DNA of 64,000 nucleotides from Bacteroidales bacterium (GTDB lineage Bacteria > Bacteroidota > Bacteroidia > Bacteroidales > UBA10428). Below, piece after piece: positions 1-8,976 of this stretch (within the stretch, counting starts at the first letter, position 1; each line of letters begins with the position of its first letter). Both the position numbers and the translations under genes were made by a program. The notes under the pieces were generated by a model. The model was not told the origin of the DNA, ran no database searches, and saw nothing but the letters and a program-made list of their open reading frames with translations. Location: NCBI GenBank assembly GCA_016931575.1, contig JAFGEO010000071.1, forward strand, positions 1 to 64,000, read 5' to 3'.

Positions 1-198
1 CTGCGGGAAATATTCATGATCATGAAAGGAATTAACAATAACCAAAAAGAAATCGGTATTGATTCCCTCTGATTCACATACTTCCCGAATAGTACGGTCT
101 TTGAAACCAAGCTGAATATCGAACCGGTTAAGAATCGGCAGGAGCAGGTAATTCTGGTGAATGAGCTCTGCCATTTTCATAGAGGCTGTGAATGGCAT
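1..198 (-). CDS. DUF542/ScdA-like N-terminal domain protein, 3'-truncated by window edge
   Basis: Only the first 66 codons lie in the window, reading leftward from an ATG at 198 and still open at base 1. The visible part (MKMAELIHQN near residue 7, then LNRFDIQLGF and VCESEGINTDFF) resembles the DUF542/ScdA N-terminal module. In Bacteroidota this module precedes hemerythrin-like or LuxR-type regulatory domains, as in RIC/YtfE-type nitrosative-stress proteins. The part that would separate these options is missing, so the function is left open. The adjacent minus-strand gene, a cation transporter upstream on this strand, ends 133 bases away and is probably a separate unit. Confidence 0.6.
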   Translation of the reverse strand, partial: MPFTASMKMAELIHQNYLLLPILNRFDIQLGFKDRTIREVCESEGINTDFFLVIVNSFHDHEYFPQ

Positions 199-331
199 AT
201 TCCTGTTTTTATTATTGATTTTCAGACTTCCGAAGTGAAATTAATACATCTGTGTCTTAGTTACAGGAAGAAAGGGAAAATCTTTCAATCTTTATCCGCG
301 CATTTAAATAGCACATCCTGGTCAGCTAGGC

Positions 332-1306
332 TTAACGGGTGAATTTTTTTCTTACAGAATTGCCTGCGGTGCTTCTTTTCGGTGCATGCAATTCCTTTTT
401 CGAAATGCCAATGGCCTGTTCATCTATATGATAACCAAAAGGTTCTACGTGAAGAATCACATCCAGCACTTCGTAGGAGAGGTTGTCACGAATGCTCTTT
501 TCAATCTCGTGGGAAATATCATGCGCATCTTTAAGACTCATCTTTCCGTCTGCTTCGACATCGATGTTGATCATCAGTCTATGACCCACTTTCCGGATCC
601 TCATCCGGTGGGGGTTCCTTACTTCCGGAAAGCTCTCAACCAGTGAAAAAACCTGTTCGTAGATTTTCTTTTCGATGTTGCCGTCCATCAATTCCAGGTT
701 GGTTTCAATAAATATCCGTACGGCAACCCAAATGACCCAGAGGCTGACAAAAAAAGCCACGAAGGTGTCAAGGACAGGCAATCTGAAAATATGTGTAAAT
801 ATCAGACCAGCCAATACCGAAGAGGAGATGACCACATCGCCCTGCATATTTTTGGCATTCGCCTGAAGCATTTTGCTATCTACTTTCTTTCCGACATAGG
901 CCTGGTACCAGGCAAGCATAAACTTCCCCATGATGGAAACCACAATGGCAACTATCGCCAGCTTGCCAGGCATTTCAGAAGTGCTGCCCTCAATGAACCT
1001 GTTGATAGTGGAAATGGCCAGCTGGGCACCGGCAAAAAAGATGATAAAGGCCAGGGCAAGTGTCGCATTGGGCTCTGCCTTCCCATAGCCATACGGAAAC
1101 CTGACGCTGGGCGGTTTTGTGAGCAGATAGGCTATAAACAGTGTCATAACAGATATAAGAACATCGCCGGTTGAATCTATCCCGTCAGCGATCACCGACA
1201 GGCTGCCGGAAAGCGAACCTGCCACCAGTTTAAACAGGGCAAGAACCGCATTGCCAACTATGGCAACCCAGGAAGCACGTTTTATTTGTCTGGCCCTGTC
1301 TGGCAT
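332..1306 (-). CDS. Cation diffusion facilitator family transporter
   Basis: A 324-residue inner-membrane metal/proton antiporter of the cation diffusion facilitator family. It has about six hydrophobic segments in residues 12-205, followed by a cytoplasmic ferredoxin-like domain (about 210-295) containing the family's HDISHEIE-type stretch. The transport site in helix 2 reads D44-x3-D48 and in helix 5 reads N153-x3-D157. Zinc transporters of the family normally have HxxxD at these places, so manganese, iron or another metal is more likely than zinc. The start at 1306 gives a normal family N-terminus. It is divergent from the sensor kinase at 1481. The family assignment is firm and the substrate is unknown. 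Confidence 0.9.
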   Translation of the reverse strand: MPDRARQIKRASWVAIVGNAVLALFKLVAGSLSGSLSVIADGIDSTGDVLISVMTLFIAYLLTKPPSVRFPYGYGKAEPNATLALAFIIFFAGAQLAISTINRFIEGSTSEMPGKLAIVAIVVSIMGKFMLAWYQAYVGKKVDSKMLQANAKNMQGDVVISSSVLAGLIFTHIFRLPVLDTFVAFFVSLWVIWVAVRIFIETNLELMDGNIEKKIYEQVFSLVESFPEVRNPHRMRIRKVGHRLMINIDVEADGKMSLKDAHDISHEIEKSIRDNLSYEVLDVILHVEPFGYHIDEQAIGISKKELHAPKRSTAGNSVRKKFTR

Positions 1307-1480
1307 ATTGTCTGATTTTTCAAAGCGTAAAAGTAATTCTTTCGCCGGAATGGGAAAAGAACCTGCATCAATTTACCCGCTGTGGTATGCCAGGACAGGG
1401 GAAATATACCCTTAAAATGGCTTGATAACAAAAAATTAACTTTTAAGAAACGGATATGCGGGGGCAGATCATTATTTTTG

Positions 1481-2539
1481 ATGCAAAGTATGGATCTAAT
1501 GAGGACTACCACCCCAAAGCAACTTGCCATCCTGATTTCTCTTGCGACCTCCATCGTTCTGGCTGCTTCCAGCATCATTTTGAACTCCCTGAAAGGGGAG
1601 AACCTGCTGGTATGGATCCTGTTCCTGGCCTTAGCGGTATTTTTCCTGGTATACCTGATCGTGTTTTACTCCATCAACCGGTTCATCATAAAGAAGATAA
1701 AGCCAATTTTTAAAGTCATTCGTGATACAAACATACCGGATGAGGAACTCCTGAATTCCGTGGAAGACAGGGATCTGATCGACGATGTCCAGAATGATGT
1801 AACCCTCTGGGCACGTAAAAAGGCCAGGGAGATATCGCAACTCAGACAGCTTGAACGATACCGCAGGGAATTCCTGGGGGATGTTTCACATGAATTGAAA
1901 ACACCCGTATTTAACATTCAGGGATATGTTTCAACGCTGCTTGACGGGGGACTGGAAGATGAAAGCATCAACCGGCATTACCTGGAAAGAACTGAAAAAA
2001 GTGTAAACCGCCTTATTTCCATCATTACCGACCTGGAAAGCATCTCACGACTTGAATCCGGGGAGTTGCAAATGGAATATTCCCGCTTCGACATCACGAA
2101 GCTTGTTGAGGAGGTCTTCGATGAACTTGAGATGAAAGCAAAGAAGGTCAATATCATGCTGAAACTGGATCGCGGAGGGGAGAAAGCCATATGGGTTCGT
2201 GCAGACCGCCACCGGATACTTGAAGTGATGAACAACCTTGTCGGGAATTCAATCAAGTACGGGAAAGAGGGGGGACAAACCACCGTTTCCTTCCTCGATA
2301 TGGATGATCATCTCATGGTGGATATAACCGACAATGGTATCGGGATTTCCGGGAAGGATCTTCCCAGGATCTTTGAACGGTTCTACCGCACCGATAAAAG
2401 CCGTTCCCGCGAGATGGGAGGGACCGGGCTGGGGCTCGCCATCGTGAAACATATTATTGAGGCCCACAAACAGACTGTGAACGTGCAGAGTAAGCCCGAC
2501 AAAGGTACTTCATTCTCATTTACTCTTCAAAAGGCTTAA
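1481..2539 (+). CDS. Sensor histidine kinase, orphan, PhoR/BaeS-like architecture
   Basis: A membrane sensor kinase of about 352 residues. Two hydrophobic segments near the N-terminus enclose only a few residues, so there is almost no periplasmic sensor. A short linker follows, then a HisKA domain with VSHELKTP (phospho-acceptor His near residue 137), then a HATPase domain with N box NNLVGNSIKYG, G1 box DNGIGI, F box RIFERFYR and G2 box GGTGLGLAIV. An upstream in-frame start at 1382 would add 33 residues of non-conserved, charged sequence. ATG codons at 1481, 1490 or 1499 fit better. No response regulator is adjacent, so the partner lies elsewhere. With so small an external domain it may sense a membrane or protein-interaction signal. 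Confidence 0.85.
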   Translation: MQSMDLMRTTTPKQLAILISLATSIVLAASSIILNSLKGENLLVWILFLALAVFFLVYLIVFYSINRFIIKKIKPIFKVIRDTNIPDEELLNSVEDRDLIDDVQNDVTLWARKKAREISQLRQLERYRREFLGDVSHELKTPVFNIQGYVSTLLDGGLEDESINRHYLERTEKSVNRLISIITDLESISRLESGELQMEYSRFDITKLVEEVFDELEMKAKKVNIMLKLDRGGEKAIWVRADRHRILEVMNNLVGNSIKYGKEGGQTTVSFLDMDDHLMVDITDNGIGISGKDLPRIFERFYRTDKSRSREMGGTGLGLAIVKHIIEAHKQTVNVQSKPDKGTSFSFTLQKA

Positions 2540-2599
2540 GCAAGTACACGATCTGCTAAATTCACTGATTATCAAAAACTTCACTTCATTTTATTTTAA

Positions 2600-2630
2600 T
2601 TGGTTTTTTCTGATCATAAATCTATCTTTG
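2600..2630 (+). promoter_or_regulatory. Bacteroidota-type sigma-A promoter of ileS
   Basis: TTG at 2600-2602, a 20-base spacer, then TATCTTTG at 2623-2630 match the Bacteroidota housekeeping promoter (TTG-N19/20-TAnnTTTG). Initiation would fall a few bases after 2630, leaving a leader of about 30 bases before the ATG at 2667. This argues against the TTG at 2628 as the start codon. Confidence 0.75.
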
Positions 2631-2666
2631 TGCATTTTTAAGCAGGATCATCAAAAGCAGAGTTCC

Positions 2667-5600
2667 ATGAGTGTTAAGTTTCCTGAATACAAGCCATTAG
2701 ATCTTTCAGCGATTAACGAGGAGATCCGGAAAGTGTGGGAAGAGAAAAATGTCTTTCAACAAAGTCTTGATATACGCAAAGGCGCAAAGCCTTTCATCTT
2801 TTATGAAGGACCCCCATCCGCAAACGGGAAACCCGGGATCCATCACGTGATATCGCGAACCATCAAAGATATTTTTTGCCGGTATAAAACGCAGAAGGGA
2901 TTCCTTGTGGAGCGTAAGGCAGGGTGGGATACCCATGGATTGCCGGTGGAGCTGAGTGTGGAGAAAGCCCTGAATATTACTAAAGAAGATATTGGTAAAA
3001 AGATCAGTGTGGAGGAGTATAACAGTAACTGCCGCAGGGAGGTTATGAAATATACCCGTGAGTGGGAAGACCTGACTGCCCGGATGGGTTACTGGGTAAA
3101 TATGGATGATCCTTATATTACCTATGATAACCGCTACATCGAATCGGTCTGGCATTTGCTGCAGCTACTGTACAAAAAGGGTTTGCTGTATAAAGGCTAT
3201 ACCATCCAGCCCTATTCACCCGCAGCCGGAACGGGACTGAGTTCTCACGAGCTGAACCAGCCCGGTTGTTATCGTGATGTGAAAGACACCACCTGTGTAG
3301 CTCAATTCAGGGTTATTAACAACGATCGGTCGGCTTCAATTTTCGCTTCTCCCGATGAGGAGCTTTATTTCCTGGCCTGGACGACGACCCCCTGGACGCT
3401 TCCTTCCAATACAGCTCTTGCCGTGGGAGGTAGCATCAGGTATGTAAAGGTCAGGTCCTTTAATCCCTATACCGGGTCCCCCATGAGCGCTATTCTTGCC
3501 AGGGACCTGATGAGCGTGTACTTCGACCCGAAGAACGCTGAACTGCCCATGGATTCCTATGAAACCGGGAACAAACATATTCCCTATGAGGTATTGGCCG
3601 AGTATTCCGGCAATGATTTGAAGGGTATTCAGTACGAACAGCTCATCGACTGGGTGAAGCCTGAAGGTAAGGCATTTGAGGTACTCCCTGGTGACTTTGT
3701 GACTACTGAAGACGGAACGGGAATCGTCCATATCGCCCCCACTTTTGGTGCGGATGACTACCGCGTTGCGGCCAAATATGATGTTGCTGCACTGCTGGTT
3801 ACCGATAAGGAAGGAAATGCTGCGCCGCTCGTCGACCGTAAGGGGAGATTCTTCAGAATCGAAGACCTGGATGGTAATTTCGTGAAAGAACAGGTGAACC
3901 AGGATACCTACCGGGAATTTGCCGGCAGATATGTAAAAAACAGTTATGATGAGAATCTGAGCGAAGATGACGCCACCATTGATGTGGACCTTGTGGTCAT
4001 GCTCAAAATGCAAAATAAAGCCTTCCGTATCGAGAAACATACCCATAATTATCCCCACTGCTGGAGAACGGATAAGCCGGTATTGTATTACCCCCTCGAT
4101 TCATGGTTCATTAAGACCACTGCCCTGAAAGACCGGTTGATTGAGCTGAACAAAACAATCAACTGGAAACCTGAATCTACCGGTACCGGACGTTTCGGGA
4201 TGTGGCTGGAGAATTTGGTGGACTGGAACCTGTCCCGTTCGCGCTACTGGGGCACGCCCCTGCCCATCTGGCGCACAGAGGATGGGACTGAAGAGCTGTG
4301 TATCGGCTCAGTTGAAGAACTCAGTAAGGAAATTGATAAGGCCGTTAATGCAGGTATGATGGATGAAAACCCGCTGACTGCAAAGGGTTTTGTCAGCGGT
4401 GATTTTTCGAAGGAAAACTACGAGAAGATCGACCTGCATAAAAATACTTTCGATAAGGATGCCATTACTAAAAAACACCATGTTGTCCTGGTTTCGGATT
4501 CCGGAAAACCCATGTACAGGGAAGAAGACCTGATCGATGTCTGGTTTGATTCGGGAGCCATGCCATACGCACAATTCCACTATCCCTTTGCGATCAGCGA
4601 AGAAGAATTTGGCAAAAGGTTCCCGGCTGATTTTATTGCTGAAGGGGTTGACCAGACCCGCGGATGGTTCTTTACCCTGCATGCGATCGCTTCCATGCTC
4701 TTTGATTCAGTTGCCTACAAGAACATCATCAGTAATGGACTGGTGCTTGACAAGAGTGGCAACAAGATGTCCAAGCGGCTTGGAAATGCAGTGGATCCTT
4801 TTGAGACCATAGAGAAATATGGTTCCGACCCGCTGCGCTGGTACATGATCACCAATGCGCAACCCTGGGATAACCTGAAATTTGACCTGGACGGGATAGA
4901 AGAAGTGAAAAGGAAATTCTTCGGGACACTCTACAACACCTATTCCTTCTTTGCCTTGTATGCCAATGTCGATAAATACGACCATTCCCATGCTGAGGTT
5001 CCTGTTGGCGAAAGACCTGAAATTGACCGGTGGATCATCTCCCTGCTAAATTCCTTAATCAAGGAGGTTGGTGAACATTACGAAAATTATGAACCCACCA
5101 AAGCCGGCAGGGCGATACAGGAATTCGTAATTGAAAACCTCAGCAACTGGTATGTACGTCTCAACCGCAAGCGATTCTGGGGGGGTGAGTTTGACAAGGA
5201 TAAAATTGCTGCTTATCAGACGCTCTATACTTGTCTGGAGGTTGTATCTGTCCTTATGTCGCCCATCGCACCTTTCTATGCCGACAAGATTTTTAGTGAT
5301 CTGAATGCATGTAGCCGGAAGCATAGCCTTGATTCAGTTCATCTCATTGATTTTCCTGATTACCGGGAAGAGCATATCGACCTGGATCTCGAAGAACGGA
5401 TGATGATCGCACAAAGCATTTCTTCCATGGTTCTGGGGCTTCGCCGGAAAGTGAATATAAAAGTGCGCCAGCCCCTTGGTAAACTGATGGTCCCGATAAG
5501 TGATCTGCACTTCGAGGATCAGTTGAGAGCCGTTTCAGGCCTTGTTCTTTCCGAGGTTAATGTGAAGGAGTTGGAGTACCTCAAAGATACCGCTGGTGTT

Positions 5601-6137
5601 CTGGTGAAGAAGATTAAACCAAACTTCAAAGTACTGGGTCCCAGGTATGGAAAGATCATGAAGCAACTGGCAGCTGCCATTGCCGGGATGGACCAAAACG
5701 CGATTGCTGACTTTGAAAGCCGGGGCGAATGTGAGATCCGGGTGGAGGATCAGGATGCCAGGCTAACACTCGAAGATGTGGAAATCGTATCGGAAGATAT
5801 TCCCGGATGGCTCGTTGCAAACGAAGGAAAACTGACTGTAGCCCTGGATGTTACCATTAGCGATCAACTCCGTGAGGAGGGAATCGCACGCGAATTTGTG
5901 AACCGGATCCAAAACCTCAGAAAAGGCAAAGGACTTGAAGTGACGGACCGGATTGAAGTTAAAATCGGGATGCATGATTCCATTAATTCTGCCGTGAAAA
6001 ATTTCAATAAGTATATCGGTGAACAGACCCTGGCCAAACGGGTTGAACTTGTTGACAGGAAAGAGCTGGAAAGCAGGACTGATCCGGAAATAATTGATGA
6101 TGAGATAGAGACCTATATCCTGGTTGATAAGATTTGA
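2667..6137 (+). CDS. ileS: Isoleucyl-tRNA synthetase
   Basis: A 1156-residue class I aminoacyl-tRNA synthetase that charges tRNA-Ile. The HIGH-type motif is GIHH within PPSANGKPGIHH (about residues 50-60), the editing-domain signature WTTTPWTLPSN follows, and the KMSKR loop starts at residue 700. The length and the absence of the C-terminal CxxC zinc motifs indicate the long, eukaryote-like IleS2 type. That type is common in Bacteroidota and is usually less sensitive to mupirocin. The start at 2667 follows a promoter at 2600-2630. It is followed after 59 bases by the DksA-like gene, possibly cotranscribed. Confidence 0.97.
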   Translation: MSVKFPEYKPLDLSAINEEIRKVWEEKNVFQQSLDIRKGAKPFIFYEGPPSANGKPGIHHVISRTIKDIFCRYKTQKGFLVERKAGWDTHGLPVELSVEKALNITKEDIGKKISVEEYNSNCRREVMKYTREWEDLTARMGYWVNMDDPYITYDNRYIESVWHLLQLLYKKGLLYKGYTIQPYSPAAGTGLSSHELNQPGCYRDVKDTTCVAQFRVINNDRSASIFASPDEELYFLAWTTTPWTLPSNTALAVGGSIRYVKVRSFNPYTGSPMSAILARDLMSVYFDPKNAELPMDSYETGNKHIPYEVLAEYSGNDLKGIQYEQLIDWVKPEGKAFEVLPGDFVTTEDGTGIVHIAPTFGADDYRVAAKYDVAALLVTDKEGNAAPLVDRKGRFFRIEDLDGNFVKEQVNQDTYREFAGRYVKNSYDENLSEDDATIDVDLVVMLKMQNKAFRIEKHTHNYPHCWRTDKPVLYYPLDSWFIKTTALKDRLIELNKTINWKPESTGTGRFGMWLENLVDWNLSRSRYWGTPLPIWRTEDGTEELCIGSVEELSKEIDKAVNAGMMDENPLTAKGFVSGDFSKENYEKIDLHKNTFDKDAITKKHHVVLVSDSGKPMYREEDLIDVWFDSGAMPYAQFHYPFAISEEEFGKRFPADFIAEGVDQTRGWFFTLHAIASMLFDSVAYKNIISNGLVLDKSGNKMSKRLGNAVDPFETIEKYGSDPLRWYMITNAQPWDNLKFDLDGIEEVKRKFFGTLYNTYSFFALYANVDKYDHSHAEVPVGERPEIDRWIISLLNSLIKEVGEHYENYEPTKAGRAIQEFVIENLSNWYVRLNRKRFWGGEFDKDKIAAYQTLYTCLEVVSVLMSPIAPFYADKIFSDLNACSRKHSLDSVHLIDFPDYREEHIDLDLEERMMIAQSISSMVLGLRRKVNIKVRQPLGKLMVPISDLHFEDQLRAVSGLVLSEVNVKELEYLKDTAGVLVKKIKPNFKVLGPRYGKIMKQLAAAIAGMDQNAIADFESRGECEIRVEDQDARLTLEDVEIVSEDIPGWLVANEGKLTVALDVTISDQLREEGIAREFVNRIQNLRKGKGLEVTDRIEVKIGMHDSINSAVKNFNKYIGEQTLAKRVELVDRKELESRTDPEIIDDEIETYILVDKI

Positions 6138-6196
6138 CGGGATATCGTTCATATATCAATATTTTTTATACTTTTAGATACTTAAACAATACGACT

Positions 6197-6574
6197 ATGG
6201 CTGAAAAGACAAGATATACAGACGAGGAGCTTTCAGAATTTAAACAAATAATTCTTGAGAAGCTCGATAAGGCCAAGAAAGATTATGAATTGCTGAAAAG
6301 TGCCATAACTCAGAGCGAAAGTAACGATACACAGGATACTTCTCCCACTTTTAAGGTCCTTGAAGAGGGAGCTGCAACTTTGTCAAAGGAAGAATCCGGG
6401 AAACTGGCCCAGCGACAACTGAAATTTATTCAACACCTCCAGGCAGCGCTTGTCAGGATTGAGAATAAAACTTATGGGGTTTGCCGTGAGACCGGCAAGC
6501 TGATCTCTAAGGAAAGGCTCCGTGCTGTACCTCATGCGACATTATCCATAGATGCCAAGCAAAAGCAAAAATAA
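6197..6574 (+). CDS. TraR/DksA-type regulator lacking most zinc ligands
   Basis: A 125-residue protein: a helical coiled-coil region (about residues 10-90), then the C-terminal DksA/TraR signature YGVCRETGKLI with KERLRAVPHAT. Proteins of this family bind the RNA polymerase secondary channel. Canonical DksA has four zinc-binding cysteines. Only the one in YGVC remains here, and the others are replaced by Thr and Ser. This zinc-less form is widespread in Bacteroidota. The start at 6197 is preferred over a longer frame from 6134 because the latter overlaps the ileS stop and has no family similarity. It sits between ileS and lspA, with a strong terminator directly after it. Confidence 0.85.
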   Translation: MAEKTRYTDEELSEFKQIILEKLDKAKKDYELLKSAITQSESNDTQDTSPTFKVLEEGAATLSKEESGKLAQRQLKFIQHLQAALVRIENKTYGVCRETGKLISKERLRAVPHATLSIDAKQKQK

Positions 6575-6590
6575 AAGGCCCAGCGCCGGG

Positions 6591-6624
6591 AAATGTTTGG
6601 AGAATCCTCCAAACATTTTTTATT
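6591..6624 (+). terminator. Rho-independent terminator after the DksA-like gene
   Basis: A perfect 12-bp stem (AAATGTTTGGAG at 6591-6602 pairing with 6607-6618) with a 4-base loop, followed by a T-rich run to about 6624. It would end the ileS-dksA-like transcript and isolate lspA. Confidence 0.85.
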
Positions 6625-6669
6625 TATAAGCCTTTTTCTATTTTTGGCATAATTTTTAGCAACTAGCTC

Positions 6670-7473
6670 ATGTCCATAAAACTTAGGTCACTCCTCATAA
6701 TATCAGTATCAGCGGTTGCCGTTGTTTTACTGATCATTTTATTATTCAATCACATCGTTTCCAACTCAATAGGAAATCCCCGGAATATAAATTTCATTAT
6801 CTACCTGACAGTAAACCTTGGGCTGGCTGTAAGCCTGGCACTTTCACTGATGGGATTGCATACCGGGAATCGGTACTATTATGTCTGGGCAGTGATACTC
6901 GGCGTCCTCGTATTCGATCAGGGTCTCAAAATTCTGATCAAAACGAATATGACCCTGGGCTATAAACCCGTTTTCGGGGATTGGTTCATCATTAATTTTA
7001 TCGAAAATCCGGGGATGGCATTTGGAGTCGACATACCCACCAAATTTGGCAAGCCCCTCCTGACAATTTTCAGGCTGGTTGCGGCTTTCTTTATTGCCTG
7101 GTACCTGCGCTCCCTGATCAAAAAAGAGGCCCCGACAGGCTTCATCATCTGCCTCTCCTTCATTTTTGTCGGTGCGATCGGTAATATCTTTGATTCCCTC
7201 TTTTATGGGATCATGTTCAACGAAAGCACCAGAACGGCTGTCGCAACCATCTTTCCTGATGATGGCGGATATGCACATGTTCTGTATGGGAAAGTTGTGG
7301 ATATGTTCTACTTCCCCATTATTAAGGGTCACTACCCGGATTGGGTACCCCGCCTGGGCGGCCAGGATTTTACCTTCTTTAATGCAATCTTCAATGTTGC
7401 TGATGCAGCGATTTCTGTGGGCGTGGCAAGCATACTTATCTTTCAGCGTAAATACCTAAAGACTTTCAGCTAG
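6670..7473 (+). CDS. lspA: Lipoprotein signal peptidase, extended Bacteroidota form
   Basis: An inner-membrane aspartic peptidase that removes signal peptides from diacylglyceryl-prolipoproteins (type II signal peptidase). Motifs in order are FDQGLK, ENPGMAFG, GNIFDS, VVDMF and FNVADAAIS. The aspartates of VVDMF and FNVAD are the catalytic pair. At 267 residues it is far longer than the E. coli enzyme (164). There are two extra hydrophobic segments in the first 65 residues, and an insertion of about 25 residues (TAVATIFPDDGGY region) between GNIFDS and VVDMF. Such enlargements are known in Bacteroidota. Lipoprotein substrates in this window include the proteins at 19097 and 26298. Confidence 0.93.
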   Translation: MSIKLRSLLIISVSAVAVVLLIILLFNHIVSNSIGNPRNINFIIYLTVNLGLAVSLALSLMGLHTGNRYYYVWAVILGVLVFDQGLKILIKTNMTLGYKPVFGDWFIINFIENPGMAFGVDIPTKFGKPLLTIFRLVAAFFIAWYLRSLIKKEAPTGFIICLSFIFVGAIGNIFDSLFYGIMFNESTRTAVATIFPDDGGYAHVLYGKVVDMFYFPIIKGHYPDWVPRLGGQDFTFFNAIFNVADAAISVGVASILIFQRKYLKTFS

Positions 7474-7543
7474 TTCCTGATAACAATCCAATTCTTTTCC
7501 GGTGAGTATTTTTGTTCCGGTTCATATTTCGGCAGGAAAATGC

Positions 7544-7551
7544 TATTTTTG
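7544..7551 (+). promoter_or_regulatory. Candidate -7 element for the ROK kinase gene
   Basis: TATTTTTG matches the TAnnTTTG element and lies 29 bases before the ATG at 7581. The upstream element is imperfect (TTC at 7521-7523, spacer 20). Confidence 0.5.
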
Positions 7552-7580
7552 TGGCCACAATAATAAGAAATTTTTGGAGT

Positions 7581-8543
7581 ATGAGGGACGTCGTCATTGG
7601 GATTGATATCGGTGGTACATTTACCAAATATGGCATTATCGATAAAACAGGACATTGCCTGAAGGAGAATTTTACCAGTACAGATAAATATCAGGAGTTT
7701 GATATGTTTCTGGAAAATCTTCAGACAGAGATAGAAGAATCGCTTGTATCCATCACTGAACGGGTTGAGGTTAAGGCAATCGGTATTGGAGCTCCCAACG
7801 GGAATTATTATAGCGGGACCATTGAAAATGCACCTAACCTTAACTGGAAAGGCATTGTGCCTTTTGTTGAACGCTTCAAGACCTTCTTCCCAAATATTCC
7901 TGTTGTTCTCACCAATGATGCCAATGCAGCCGCTTTGGGTGAGATGATCTATGGCGGCGCCAAAGGGATGAAGGATTTCATCGTCATTACGCTCGGCACA
8001 GGATTAGGCAGTGGGATAGTGGTTGACGGGAAGCTGGTGTATGGTCATGATGGCTTTGCGGGGGAGCTGGGACATATCAATGTGAAACACCGTGGGCGTG
8101 AATGCGGATGCGGAAAGAGGGGATGCCTGGAGACTTATGTTTCGGCTACCGGATTGAAACGTACTGTGCTGAAGTTGATGGCCGAGCGGATCACTGAAAG
8201 CGAACTCAGGGACTACAGCTTTAACGACCTCACCTCAAAAATGGTTTCTGAAGCAGCAAAAAAGGGCGACGAAATTGCACTCGAAGCTTTCGAAATAACC
8301 GGCCGTATCCTGGGTGTGAAACTGGCTGATGCCGTAACCTGTACAAGCCCTGAAGCAATATTCCTCTTTGGCGGTCTGGCACGTGCAGGCGACCTGTTAC
8401 TCAATCCGACCAGAAAGTATATGGAAGAAAACCTATTCCCGGTATACCGCGGAAAAGTTAAACTGATACTCTCCGACCTGAAAGAAACAAATGCCGCAGT
8501 TCTGGGCGCTTCAGCCCTGGCCTGGAAGGAATTGGAAAAGTAG
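7581..8543 (+). CDS. ROK family sugar kinase, probably glucokinase
   Basis: A cytoplasmic ATP-dependent sugar kinase of the ROK family, 320 residues. The N-terminal ATP-binding motif is GIDIGGTFTKYG. The central part has LGTGLGSGIV and GELGH, followed by the zinc-binding ROK signature CGCGKRGCLE. The full motif set indicates an active enzyme. Glucose is the commonest substrate in this branch, but N-acetylhexosamines or allose cannot be excluded. There is no DNA-binding domain, so it is a kinase and not a ROK repressor. A start 69 bases upstream is unlikely because it would place the candidate promoter inside the gene. Confidence 0.88.
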   Translation: MRDVVIGIDIGGTFTKYGIIDKTGHCLKENFTSTDKYQEFDMFLENLQTEIEESLVSITERVEVKAIGIGAPNGNYYSGTIENAPNLNWKGIVPFVERFKTFFPNIPVVLTNDANAAALGEMIYGGAKGMKDFIVITLGTGLGSGIVVDGKLVYGHDGFAGELGHINVKHRGRECGCGKRGCLETYVSATGLKRTVLKLMAERITESELRDYSFNDLTSKMVSEAAKKGDEIALEAFEITGRILGVKLADAVTCTSPEAIFLFGGLARAGDLLLNPTRKYMEENLFPVYRGKVKLILSDLKETNAAVLGASALAWKELEK

Positions 8544-8593
8544 TTTTTTTTCCTTTACTTATACCTTCGTTTCAGAGTTAAAATCTGGATAAG

Positions 8594-8974
8594 ATGGAAG
8601 AATTCCTGAAAGGTAAACAAATCCTTGTTGTTGAGGATGAGGAAATTAACTGGTTTTTAATCCGGGATATCCTGGAAGAACAGATGGCGATCCTCACCTG
8701 GGCAGAAATTGGACAGAAAGCCGTTGATATGATCAGGGAAGGGCAGCTTTTTGATGTGGTCCTAATGGATATAAACCTCCCAGCTATGGACGGTCTTCAG
8801 GTTACCCGCGAGATTCTTAAAATACACCCGCAGATTCCGGTCATTGCTCAAACTGCTTACGCCCTCGACGAAGAGATCGGAAAGGTATACGAAGCCGGTT
8901 GCTGCGGTCACGTGTTAAAACCCTTTACCATAGATGAATTGATCGCCGTCCTGAGGAAGGTCCTCACGGACTAA
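8594..8974 (+). CDS. Single-domain response regulator (CheY-like receiver)
   Basis: A 126-residue stand-alone receiver domain. It shows the acidic pocket VVEDEE near residues 14-19, phospho-acceptor Asp59 in LMDINLP, the switch Thr in AQTAY and Lys109 in LKPF. There is no output domain, so it would act by protein contact, either in a phosphorelay or as the partner of a hybrid kinase. It starts 50 bases after the ROK kinase gene on the same strand and may share its transcript. No kinase is adjacent. Candidates within the window are the orphan kinase at 1481 and the hybrid at 46747. Confidence 0.88.
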   Translation: MEEFLKGKQILVVEDEEINWFLIRDILEEQMAILTWAEIGQKAVDMIREGQLFDVVLMDINLPAMDGLQVTREILKIHPQIPVIAQTAYALDEEIGKVYEAGCCGHVLKPFTIDELIAVLRKVLTD

Positions 8975-8976
8975 TT

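Noticed and set aside
1382-1480. Upstream extension of the sensor kinase frame
   Set aside because: The 33 added residues are charged and unlike the N-terminus of related kinases. Starts from 1481 onward fit the membrane topology.
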